Assembly: GCA_017590115.1 (NCBI GenBank)
Contig: JAGGNK010011003.1
Location: 4,231,899 to 4,295,898, forward strand
DNA length: 64,000 bases
Source: Montifringilla adamsi
Lineage: Eukaryota > Chordata > Aves > Passeriformes > Passeridae
Direction: 5' to 3'
Of this stretch, positions 10,511 to 22,121 are shown piece after piece. Position 1 is the stretch's first letter; every line of letters starts with the position of its first letter. A program made the translations under genes and the position numbers. The notes below the pieces were generated by a model. That model was given only the letters and a program-made list of their open reading frames with translations. It was not told where the DNA came from and did not search any database.

Positions 10511-13500
10511 CCATCCTGGGATTCTGGGATTTGAGGCACCTTCAGCAGCTGTTACAGGACAGAGCTGACCAGACTCTGCCTCCTCCTGTCCTGCAGCTCC
10601 TGCCACAGCCACCCCTCACACTCACTGTCCATGCTGGGCTAAGTTCAGCCCTCATGCTGAAGGATACCAAGCCCCTGATTTCCCCCACAGCATCCTAACT
10701 GCCAGTGGGAACACAAGGGAAAGGTAAGGGCTGGGTGAAAATGGGAATTTTGCTGAAAATTAAGCATATTTACAAGGGTTTTGATAATGCAGCATTTCAC
10801 AGTCTTGCTGAAACCAAGTGTTATAATTTATTGGAGAGGATTTGATGGCTTGGACTTCTGTGCTGCATTAAATAAAGTGCCTGGTGTTTAAATACAGGAC
10901 TAGGGTTAGATACTCTAACTTTTCAACTGGTCTGAACAGCTTTCCTTGGAAACAGGAATCATCTCCTTGTAATTTTTTTAAAGCAGTACATTTAATGGAA
11001 CAGCTGAAACTTGCATGTGCTCTGTAACAGAAAATAATTTAAGATAAAATATCTGAGATTTATTTTGTTTGGAATCTGGCTTCCTATACAGCAAAGCAAG
11101 GCAAAAAAAATATACCTTTATACCTTTCAAGCCATGTGCATGGAATTTTGAAGTGTTTCTTTTCATTAAGAATATAATTGCAATACTGAAATAATTACAA
11201 TACTGAAATTGGGTGTGAAAATCAGACACTGCATGCCAGAAGTCTTGAAAAACCTCTTGGGGAAAAAGGTAAAGCACCTCATGGGAAACAAGAACTTTCC
11301 TAAGAATTAATTACTGTAATAGAAGAGAATTCTCCAAATGCTGAGAAGCCAGGAAATCACCTTGTCCTCTTAAAGGCAGCCCTGCTACACAACCTAATTT
11401 CCAGTCTAGGCATAAAACCAAGTGATTTCAGACGTGTTGGAAGGGGTTAAATCCCTGAGAAGTCTCAGAGCATTTAATTCGTTGGGCATTGGGAGCCACC
11501 TGAGTGTGAGTGAGGGGGAGAGAGGGAGATTTGGGCACAGCACTTTGCAAGGACCATTCCTGGGGAGAGCCTGCGAGGGGCTCAGTGCTGGGAACATGAA
11601 TAAACATTTCTTCCTGACTGCCAGAAAACACAAACAGCCCAGTTCCAAGCCAGAAACTGCTCGAGGCACCTCTGCCGCTGAAAAACCTCCTCCACAAGAG
11701 CCAGGTAAGACACTTCACCTTTTTACCGGCTTGTCTCTGCAGTGAATGCATCCAGAAACTCAGGGCAGGAGCTGCCGTACCTTTCCTGCATAACAACACT
11801 GATGTCTGGCCATTTTTAATTCTGGGGGTGCTCCAAGGATGCTCATCTCTAAAGGGAGAGCAAGAGAAGAGTTTTGAAACAGCACTTAAACTTTGAGGTT
11901 TCCCCAATTCTAAGCTGCTTGAGCTGTGCCTCTATCAGGACTTATTTCCACCACACACAGCTGGCAGCCAACCTGCTCCAAGAAGATATGTCAATGCTGA
12001 GCTTTATTTCTTTTCTGCTGGCTGACAGATGACAGGGTTCTGCTGGCTCTCAGAGACAAACCCATTATTTGTGAGCACAATGAGTTCTCCTCTGTGGGCA
12101 GCATCCCTGCCACAATAAATCACAGGCTACATCCAGCCATTGTCCTGGAGCCAGGCATCTGCTGATTCACCAGGGAGAGGCTGCTGGGTTGGGCTTTTTT
12201 GTTTTAATGTCACCCTATAGCTTCAGATTTTGTTCTGGATTTAAGTGAAAAGTGTATAATATAGTAATCTCGTTTGCTGGCATTTTGACTGGAATAATGG
12301 ACACTGTTCTGGTTACTAAACTGACCATTTTACACATGCATTATAAATCCTGGTTCAGGTCAGTTTTCCTGTTTAGATTAATTTATTTACACAGAAGAAA
12401 TAGATTTTGTACCTATGTAGCCTGAACATTGAAACTCAGATGACACCAGGTAACAGCTCTCTTTCCAGACTCATAGTTTTTTATTGCACTAAAACCAGAA
12501 AGGTAAAAAATAGAAGAGATTTTAAGCAGTCTTGGAGGAGTTTTGGAGCTGCTCCCACACCTCTGCCAGGTGAGGTGTGATCACAGAGGAGCTGATCATG
12601 TTTAACCTGCACTTCACACACAGGTGATTCCAGATCTGGAATTGCACTTCCACTGACACAGAACTGCCTCAAATCTTTTTATTTTTTATGCATAGGCAAA
12701 GGATTCAGGGCAAACTCCAAACCCTGACAGCCAGAGGGAAGAGAATTTCCCTCACACCTCAGATAGATGTGGATATATATATATATGGTTATCTATAAGG
12801 ATGTACCAGATAGAGATGGAGACCTTGTTTCCATGGCAACAACTCAAGACAAATCCCACTAAAGATGCTGCCACGTCCTGCTTGGCTCAGATTGCTTTAG
12901 GACATGGAGTTGTTTTCACATTTGGTGGAGCTGTTTAATTCCTGCAGGAGAGCCCCAGAGCTCCAGCTGGGAAATCACTGCTCTACTGCACATCCACTCC
13001 CTGGATTTCTGGGAGCAGCAACCATGGGATCATCTATTCAGGTGACCCAGAGCATTCAATCCCATCAATATTAACACTAATTAACACTGCAAAAATAGGG
13101 CAGGCAACTAAAGTAGGTAATATGTTCTCATATAATAATATCAGGTGAATATATATATAATTTTAGGTTATATATTCTCATGTATTCTTATAAACAGTAA
13201 GTTTCTGAGGTTCACATCACCAGGAGCAAAACAAACACAGGCAGAGGGGGAAAAAACCAATACACAAATCCCAACAATTTCTATCTTCAGAATCAATTCC
13301 TTCCAAAGGAGGAGTTAAGGTCAAGTTGACATTGTGGCAACTGTGACACAGCAACCAAACTTCTAAGCAAGGTAAAAATACCCTTGAATAGTCTCATCCC
13401 AGCTCAGTGTCCCAGGTATAGCTGTAATTATTCCAGATTCTCCAGGGGAAATATGAAGAAAAAAATATTCAAGTACTGTCTCCCAGACAGCTGAAGCACC

Positions 13501-14544
13501 AGCTCAAATATTTGCTGTCCAGGGCTGGAGTCTCTGACCTAAACTCCCCCCAGACTTGAGAACTTTTCCCAAGAAGAAAAGTGCTGCATAAAAGCCCAGA
13601 GCTGTTCCCTCTCTGTATTCAGTAGTTCTGTGCAGGGATGCCTGAGGAAGGACCTTTGGAGTAAATATTCACATGTGGGGTCTCTGAGTTCCCACTAAAC
13701 ACACCCCACAAAAGGCTTGGCTGCACAAATCCCATCCCTGCAGGATCCAAGGGTAAAAATCCCTGATTTTGGGTTTTTTTTCAAGCTGTAACCCTGCCAC
13801 ACTGTGAGCTCTTTACACTTCCAAGTTCCAGTAACGGGAGAACCTCCTGTGCAAAGTTCCAAAGTAAGCAAAAAGGGAAAAATCCTTTCAAAGTGGCCCA
13901 ACCTAAACAGCAAATGCCTCATTGCTTCATATGGTTTGTGTCTACATTGCTTGGGGAGAGAGGATATTTTCCAAGAACTGAAAACCCCCACAGTTCCTCA
14001 ATGTCTGCAAGAAGAAATCCCCAGAGCAGTGTTCACCTTCCCAGGATTGCAAAGAGGGATTTGAAGCTTTTAAAAACTCTTTTGTAAAATGAAGGGTTAG
14101 TGGATGGTGGGGAGGACCAGCAGATGAGAATTTCTGCAGGCAGTGATTAAATGATGAAGAATTTAATTAAATGTGAGATTTAGGGGGAAACAAATAACAG
14201 AGCAACCCCATCCCACTTCCCAGCATGGAGCTGCCTTTGCCACAGAGGCTCCAAGGTGAGAGTGAGACTGTCAGAAATCAAAGCAGCTCTGTCTCCTTCA
14301 AAGCAATGACCAGAACAGGGCCCTTGCTGCACTGCCAGGATGATGGATGGCTCCATTCCAGTGACCACTCAAAGCTGCTCAAGACAATCAAAATTAATGA
14401 TTCTGCAAATATGTCCTTTACCATTGCTGGTGCTCCTCACACAGAAAAGGGGTTTCTTGAGTTTTGTTGTGTTGTTTGTTTGAGTTGGGTTAGGATTTTT
14501 TTTTTTTCCACTTAGCACAGCAGAAGGAATAAAACTCTTAGATT

Positions 14545-14640
14545 TTTGGCATCTTGGTTCTCCACCTCTAAAATGGGAAAAATAATACCCTGCAGTGTCT
14601 TATAACCATGGTGTAAGAATAAATACATTAAATCTATGAG
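14545..14640. mobile_element. MIR-like relic
   Basis: TCTCCACCTCTAAAATGGGA followed by AATAATACCCTGCAGTGTC resembles the MIR core. It runs directly into the AT-rich minisatellite that follows, which may have grown from its tail. Confidence 0.4.
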
Positions 14641-14885
14641 AAAAACTACCTTAAATCTATGAGAATAACCACATTAAATGTACAAAAAGAGTTACATTAA
14701 ATCTACGAGAATAACCACATTAAATCTACAAAATTAGCTAATTAAATCTATGAGAATAACCACATTAAATCTACAAAGACAACTACATTAAATCTACAAA
14801 AGTTGCCACATTAACTCTATTAGAATAACCACATTAAATCTACAAAATTAACTACATTACATTTACAAAAATTGCCACATTAAGT
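14620..14885 (+). repeat. AT-rich minisatellite, ~22-bp unit
   Basis: About 12 imperfect copies of a unit like AATAACCACATTAAATCTAC. Units alternate between CTATGAG and CTACAAA variants. Confidence 0.9.
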
Positions 14886-15774
14886 CCTGTGAGGCACCAG
14901 CCTGTTGCAGTTTTATGGATGTCAACCAGATAGATCCTACTTGGAGCCAGCTTAGTTGTAAAATAAAACTGCTCAACAACAAGGAAGATTCCCATAAACA
15001 CAGGAAACCAATCTTTGTCAGCTGTAAAAATTCCTGCAAACAGAAAGAAGAGATCACTTAAATCCTAATTAAATGCATAGATTTGTCCTTAGAAGTGACC
15101 CTGCCTTCTGCAGCCCTTTTTGCCATATGGACACCCCGGATCTGCTCGAGCCCTGTGCGTTTCCCATCCCTGTGTTCTCCTCCTCCTCCTCCTCAGCTGC
15201 TGGGATGAGAATTGCTGCCTCCACACCTGCCAGGAGCCTGAGTTAACATGACTCTGGAGAGAAAAAAGTGAAAGGGAAGTCCTCCCAGGGATTTTGAGGC
15301 ACAATGCTGACTGGGAGAGGAGACCTGGGCTCCTGGCAGAAGGAGCTGGTGTTTATTGCTCCCAATTCTTAGAACATGGAGTGTCCATTGCCAGAAAGGA
15401 ACCGCTGCTCTGCCCCCTGCACCTCCTCCTGAACTCACACACAAAACTTGGAGTGCAGAGGCACAACCTGGCATTTCTGGGGTGTGAAATCCTGCAGTGA
15501 GGGGAAAACACCCCCAGCCTGCCCCTCGCTCCTCCCAGGGTCCATCTGGAGTGGGCTGAAACAAAACCCACGGGAAACCCACCCTGCCCTTGCTTTTACT
15601 GCCTGTCACAGCTGTTCCCAGCCAGATTTCCATGCAGGAATTGTGTGCAGTGCCTGCACCAGCCCATAAATCAGCCTGTTTGCTCACACTTCTCCCTTCA
15701 TCCCACCCCAAAGCTGCCGGAGGGCTCCAGCAGGTTCCCACCTCCCGTCGAGCACAGAGGCCGAATAACGGGAT

Positions 15775-16185
15775 GGCTCCAGGGGTAACAGAGTCCTGGG
15801 TGGAAATCCAGGGATAACAGAATCCCGGGTGGCATCCCAGGGTAACAGAATCCCAGGTGGCATTCAGGGATAACAGAGTCCAGAGTGGATAAGAGAATCC
15901 CAGGTGGAATTCCGAGGATAACAGAATCCCGGGGGATAAAAGAATCCCGGGAGGCAATCAGGGGTAACGGAATCCCGGGAATAACAGAATCCCGAGTGGC
16001 ATTCAGGGGTAACAGAACTCCAGGTGGCATTCAGGGATAACAGAATCCCAGGCATAACAGAATCCTAGGTGGCATTCCAGGCTAACACAATCCCGGGTGA
16101 CATCCCGGACTAACACAATCCCGGGCAGCATCCCGGGCTAACACAATCCCGGGCAGCATCCCGGGCTAACACAATCCCGGGGAGC
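15775..16185 (+). repeat. GC-rich minisatellite just upstream of the MMEL1 promoter
   Basis: Around 15 imperfect copies, about 27 bp each, of a unit containing GATAACAGAATCCCGGG and GTGGCATCC. Toward the right end units become CCCGGGCTAACACAATCCCG and CpG content rises. The tract runs straight into the CpG-rich promoter. Confidence 0.9.
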
Positions 16186-16189
16186 TCGG

Positions 16190-16740
16190 GAGAAGCCGCC
16201 GCGGCGCGGAGCGCCTCCAGCCCATCCCACTCCCTCCTCCCCCGGAGCATCTCCCTGGAGCTGGGAAGGGCTCGGGGCTGAGCTCCCAAGCCTGAGCATG
16301 GCTCGGAGAAGCCTGGCAGAGCCGCAGCCTCCCGGAGCTGCCCGCTGTGCCAGGAGTCGCTGCAGGGCACCTGCGAGGATCGCAGCCCGTGTCCCCTGGC
16401 AGTGACAGAGCCCTGCGAGGATCGCATCCCGTGTCCCCTGGCAGTGACAGAGCCCTGCGGAGCTGCCCAGCGCCACGGAGGGGTTTTGCAGGCAGCAGGA
16501 ATACTTTGGAAGCGGGCAGTGCAAGGCGGCACTTTGCCCCCCTCCTTCGGTGCCTGGGAGAAAGGAGTTGCCCAACCTGGTCATGAGACTTTTCCAGACT
16601 TCCCAAAGAGGCTCCTGAAGTTGTGACACTGCTCCACGGAGAGCCCGGGGCAGCACAGCCCCCCCAGAGCAGACACGCAGGCACGGGAGATGGAGAATGA
16701 GCTTGGCAAATCTGTGGACAATCAAATGGACAAATACATG
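16190..16740 (+). promoter_or_regulatory. MMEL1: CpG-rich MMEL1 promoter and 5' UTR region
   Basis: CpG density is clearly higher than in the flanks, with runs such as GCCGCCGCGGCGCGGAGCGC. The segment directly precedes the first MMEL1 exons. A 42-bp unit is duplicated in tandem inside it, near 16374-16457, containing GTGTCCCCTGGCAGTGACAG. No TATA box is evident, consistent with a CpG-island promoter. The start site cannot be fixed from sequence alone. Confidence 0.6.
16690..16739 (+). CDS. MMEL1: Possible alternative first coding exon of MMEL1
   Basis: ATG at 16690 opens 16 codons plus two bases and meets a GTAATA donor at 16740. Splicing to an AG acceptor at 16860-16861 puts it exactly in frame with the main MMEL1 start at 16872, adding 20 residues. 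The peptide MENELGKSVDNQMDKY resembles the start of the main protein ([13 protein letters not shown]), as if the exon start had been duplicated. If the splice is not used, the frame hits TAA at once and this is 5' UTR. Confidence 0.3.
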
Positions 16741-16871
16741 TAATAATTCGGAAGTTTTCTTTCTCTCTTTGCTTTTATTCTGCCTCTTTTTTTTTTTTTT
16801 TCTCCCAGTCCTGATGCAGCCGCGCTGTTAACCCTTTCTCGCCCTCCCCTCCCCGATTTAGAGTTACAATA

Positions 16872-17025
16872 ATGGGGAAATCAGAAAGTCAAATGGATAT
16901 TGTGGAAAAATCGACCAAATCTGGGAAGAAGCCCTGGAGCTTTGTGGCCATCGGGCTGGCTGTCCTGCTGCTCCTCATGACTTGTGCTGCCGTCGCCCTG
17001 GTGATCCTCTATGCCAGCAGCAGAG
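16872..17025 (+). CDS. MMEL1: MMEL1 coding exon 1: cytoplasmic tail and signal anchor
   Basis: It encodes residues 1-51. The start [10 protein letters not shown] is the conserved neprilysin-type N-terminus, followed by a lysine-rich stretch and a 24-residue hydrophobic anchor rich in Leu, Ala and Val. An AG acceptor at 16860-16861 lies 10 bases before the ATG, so a 5' noncoding or alternative coding exon is spliced on. The exon ends in phase 1 at a GTAAGA donor. Confidence 0.88.
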
Positions 17026-18734
17026 GTAAGAACCTGGGAATAATCTTCCCCTTCCTTCTGCAAACAGCAGAAAAAGTCCTTTTTTCTCAGAGCTAAATGA
17101 AAACAAAAATACAGGGAGACCACGAGGTCACTTCTGTGGGGGACTGAGCTCTCTCTGCCTTGCTCCCAGCTTGTGCTGGGATTAAATTTTTAATTATGCT
17201 CTGTAAGATTCTATGCTTTTATTTCATTCCATGCAATTTGTTGGATTCAGAGCTGTTTTGACAAAGCTGATGTGCTGTTTTAGAGGCAAGGTGTGTGTCT
17301 GTGTGTGAGGACTGACATTTCCTTATTTAATCCAAGCACAAGCCAAGATTCATTATTGCCAGGGTTTTTAAAGCAACAGCTGCTTTAAAACACTTCTAAA
17401 AACAATCTCCCTGTAGGGGAAATTGCTTATTACAATGTGAAAGCTTAAAAAAAAAAAAAAAAAAAAAAGAAAAAAAAAAGAAAATAAAAAAGCCACTTGC
17501 TGCTGAGGAAAAGGAGACTTTTTAAATATTCCATCAGGCAGTTGGATCTCTAAGTGTGATTTGCTTCAGTGACTTGAATGCAAATGTCTTGCCAGAAACC
17601 TGACATTGAGGCACGTTATTTTGAAGTGTTTTGCCTAAATATTTTAACTGCAGAGCACACTTGGTAAAAGCAAAGTTTTCCCACTGGCACAGCAAGTGTA
17701 AAGTCCCACTTTAAAACCATCAAATGCTCGGGAGCAGCTCTGCCTCATGTTTGTCACTTCCATTAAAATCTCTTGGATTGGGAGCTTTGTTAAAACACTG
17801 GAGAATGAAATTAAAGTGGGAACAGCAGAACTGGAGCAAAACACAGCAGCAAAACACACTAACTCTGTCTCCCCTGCAGCAGGGAGCTGCATTTTCAGCA
17901 CTTGTGAGTGAAACACTGCACAATCCTGAGCAAAAATTCATGAAAAAGCCTTGTTATTGTTCACTCCTTTTGCTACCAGCAGTTGAACACCAGGCAAAAT
18001 CTGAGTGTTTAGAACTCACAAAGTTCATCAGAAAGTTTATTCCATTAGCTCAGGAGATGAGAGGAAAGAAATTCCCCAGAGCCAGGTCCTGCAGGAGGAG
18101 TTTCTGTATCGAACATTGAGCTTGGCAGGGTTTTCTGCCTGCATGCAGAAAGGATTTGAGAAATCTGCCCTAGATCCTTTGCTGGCTCCAGACAATGCAG
18201 AATTCAGGTATTAATAACATTTGCCCAAGTGTTGGTCTCATCCAAATCCAGAGGCAGAGTCTGTGCTCACTACTGTGCTTAAGGAAGGCTTAGCTGTGAG
18301 AAAACAGGTCTAAAACATAAATATTTTTCTCAGGTTCACATCTACAATTAAACTTTCCCTGGAAATGTTCCCCAGACTGAGCCCTGAGTGCAGGGCTGAT
18401 GTTCTGCTGCCCTGTGCTCCTCACACCCCACCAGGTGTGTCCAGCTCTGCCCTGGAGCCACTTTGTGCCTCTGTCCCCATCCCAGCTCCCAGCTGGAGCA
18501 GCCACCAGCTTCAGGTGATTCCAGGTGGGAAATGAGATTGCAGGTGGGAAAGGAAATTCCAGGTGGGAAAGGAGATTCCAAGTGGGAAAGGAAATTCCAG
18601 GTGGGAAAGGAGATTCCAAGTGGGAAAGGAAATTCCAAGTGGGAAACGAGCAGCAGGAGCTCCATCCCCCCGAGCACTGTCCACGTGCACTGCCTGGGTC
18701 AAGAGCTCTTTAGACTCTTCCTGCAGCAAAAACA

Positions 18735-18783
<49 letters not shown>

Positions 18784-21700
18784 TGAAAAGTTTTGTCCCA
18801 GGGCCCCCCTTAGCTCTGTTTTGCTGTCACACTTCAGCCCATTCCCAGTGCTCAGGCAAAAGCCTCAAATCCCTTTTCCCCATGGGAAAGGCACCTCTGG
18901 CTCAAAGCTGTGCCCCATAAATCCCACAGAACAACAGGAAAAAAACAATGTGGCTGAGCACCCTTCATGTGATACAACAAACAGTCTTATCCTGGGATTC
19001 TTCTATTGCTAATTTCACTGAAATGCTAATTTTGGAATGTGTATGGGACACTGGATTGCTCACCAAGAGCAGATCCAGATTTCTCACTTCACCTTGATAC
19101 ACCCTTGATCAGAATGACACTACCCAGGCTTCTAAAAATAATTTTGTTTAGCTTGTAATTAGGAATTAAATTAGAAAATTAAAGCATTGCTTGTCGTACG
19201 TTGCATTCACTTTTTACTTTTTTTTTTTTTTAATTTCTAAAGGCATATTTAGGCTTTGTGGTTCAGGGAGAATATTTTTCTGCTTGTATATATCTTTAAA
19301 TTAGAAAATTAAATTGCTTGTCGTACGTTGCATTCACTTTTTACCTTTTTTTTTTTTTTTTTAATTTCTAAAGGCATGTTTAGGCTTTGTGGTTCAGGGA
19401 GAATATTTTTCTGCTTGTATATATCTTGATATCTTGCAGAAGAGCACTGTGGTGCATGAAATAAGCCTGTGGGCACAGCAATAATTCCTGGAGTTCTGTT
19501 AATGCTGACTGGGATTTTTATCTCTATTCCCAGCCAACAAAAACACTCAAGCTCTCACAGCAGTGCAGTTACAGAGTTCTGGACACAATTTGGGGGATTT
19601 TTGACATCCAAGGAACTTTTCAGACCCAAAAAACCTCCTCATCTAAATAAGCTGAAAGAAAACATAGGAAGAATAAAGTAATATTTGGGTGACATGCTCT
19701 CAATCCTTCCCTCCCACCCACAGCCCCATCTCAGCAGCCTTTTCACAGCTCCCTCTGAGCATTTCCTGAACCCAAACCTCCTCCCTTGCTGGAAAGTCAC
19801 AGCCTGAGGAACACCTCAAACCTCTCTGTAGCTGACACATCAAATCACTCAGCAGCTCCTCCAGCAACTTCCAGCCTCACCCAACTGCTGCTCCCGTAAT
19901 TCTGGTTATTTCCTTGACTTTCTGGCTCTGGGGAGGGAGATCCACTGGTGTTTTTGCTGTTGTCACTGCTGGCTGTCAGGAAGCCGAAGGTCACTGCCCT
20001 CTGCTCCCCTCTTAGGCAGGCTCCAAACAAACAGAAACACAAACCAAGCAGCACCTTGTTCTGAGGGTGGATTTTAAAAAAACAAAAAAAAACCAAAAAA
20101 AAACAAAAAAAACCACAAAAAACAAAAACAAAAACAAAAACAAAAACAAATTTTCCTCCTGCATTTTCTGTGCTGAATGTGATTGTTGTGCACTTAAATA
20201 ACAGATTTACACGAGCCTGCTGAGCAGGAGCAGGATCTAAACTAAAAACTGAGCTCTGGCTCCTCTCCTTCACTGCTGCTCAAATGTCCTCTGACGTCAG
20301 GAGCCTTCCCTAACGAGCCAGCTATTCAGGGGAGATGCAGAATTTCAACAAGTGGCAGCTGACACACAAGTCATGATGACATTTGGGTGGCAAGGCTCTG
20401 CTCAGTCCTGGTCAGGTGGAGCCACATGGGTGCAGAGCAGCAATGGCGAGTGACAGGCCATGCAGGGCGGAAAAACGGGCAAATAAACACAATAAACTCA
20501 CAATTTACTGATTCTCACACCAAATTCTGGCTCAGACACGGTTATAGGTAAGAAATCTTAGGAAAGGTGGAATAAAACCAAAGACTTGTGAAGACACTGC
20601 CACCTGGCACAGGCAGCTCTGTCTGAGACAGAAAACCTGAATTTGGCAATTCCCTTGTTTGCTGCGAGCAAATTTCTGTTCTAACAGCAACAAGGGCAGC
20701 TTGCAGTGCCAACAGCACTTGTGCAGAGGAGATCTGAGAAAAGGGAAGGTGCTGAGAGGTAAAAGCTCCCACGTCAGTGCCTGGTGACAACTGTGGCTCT
20801 AATTGTCTCCACGTGTGCCATCCCCAGCCATCTGTGCTCCTCCAAAGGCACAGTGGGGGGACACCAAACACAAGCTGTGTCCTCCAGAGCCCTGCAGGAG
20901 GCTTGGCTTGGCTTTTGTTCTCTTAAAAAGGAGCTGCAGTAAGGCTCTGGGAGAGCAATTTGGGTTTGAAGAGCACCATCACTCCGAAGGTGAGCTGCAG
21001 AAATGCCACAAAAGTGATTTTCTGCTCCTGCTGCTGGCCAGGAAATGGGACAGGGCTCAGTGGCTCCTCTGCAGTGACCACAGGGGGGTTGAAGCCTGTC
21101 CCAGCTCTGCCAGCTCTCAGGTGAGCAGTTCACCTCTGCAGTGCTTCATTTCCCTCATTTTCTTCCATTTGGAGCAGTCCCACAGCTCAGGTCATTTCAT
21201 TTATCTGCATTAAAGTTCTCTTGCCTGATCAATTCCCTGCTGCTGCTGTGTCAGACTGAGATGGATGCCAAAGCAGGAGCCTCTCTATCACTGTAACTCA
21301 ACCTGTCAGCAATGCTTAACCAGGGAGGAAAATAAATAGAGAAATACCTGTGTTTCTGCTGAAAACTTGGGCTGTTCTTCTGGAAAAGTAATTCAGATAA
21401 ATAGAGACATACCTGTGTTTCTGCTGAAAACTTGGGCTGGGGTTCTAGAAAAGTAATTGAAATAAATAGAGGAAATACCTGTGATTCTGCTGAAAACTTG
21501 GGCTGTTCTTCTGGAAAAGTAATTCAGATAAATAGGGACATACCTGTGTTTCTGCTGAAAAGTTGGGTGTGGTTCTAGAAAAGTAATTGAAATAAACAGA
21601 GGAAATACCTGTGTTTCTGCTGAAAACTTGGGCTGTGGTTCTAGAAAACAAAAGGCAGAATTGTTGAGAATTCAGAAGGTGCATTTGAAGTTCATTTCTA

Positions 21701-22085
21701 GTTTTTGGGAGGTGCAGGTGACAAAGTTCCAGTCGAGTGAGCAAAGATCTGGGATTGTAAAGCCAAAGAGGGCAGAGCTGGTCATGCCCAGAGCCTGTGG
21801 CAGGACAGGTCCTGAGGAATAAAAGAACAGAACTGACAGAGAAACAAAGGAGACACTTTTCGAGGTAAACTGAGATCTCTTCCCCAGCCATTTCCCATGA
21901 TCTGGTTTTGGGGCAGAGTTTCAGAGCCCTGAGTGTGCCCTGGAATTCCAAACTCTGGCTCCCCTGCTCATCCTGCTCAGTTACAGCATCACAACCACGA
22001 GGAAGGGAGGGGAGTTAAACCTCACTCAGAACAGAAATTGAAGTGAGACATTGTCAGGTTATACTAAAGAGAGAAGCTTTGATTT

Positions 22086-22121
<36 letters not shown>

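Larger units (their letters stand above)
2830..16100. other. TTC34-MMEL1 intergenic region
   Basis: About 13 kb with no supported gene. It contains an inverted duplication, a 50-bp tandem repeat, three CR1 fragments, two MIR-like relics and three minisatellite tracts, listed separately. Several long open frames, for example 6347-7144 (+), lack splice context or recognisable protein character. I see nothing in 10.7-14.5 kb beyond unique AT-rich DNA. Confidence 0.6.

Noticed and set aside
15193..15957. 254-codon minus-strand ORF
   Set aside because: Much of it is the GC-rich minisatellite upstream of MMEL1, and its other part has no protein-like character.
15780..16070. Homing-endonuclease-type GGGATAACAG words
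   Set aside because: They are part of the minisatellite unit; no endonuclease gene or intron is present.
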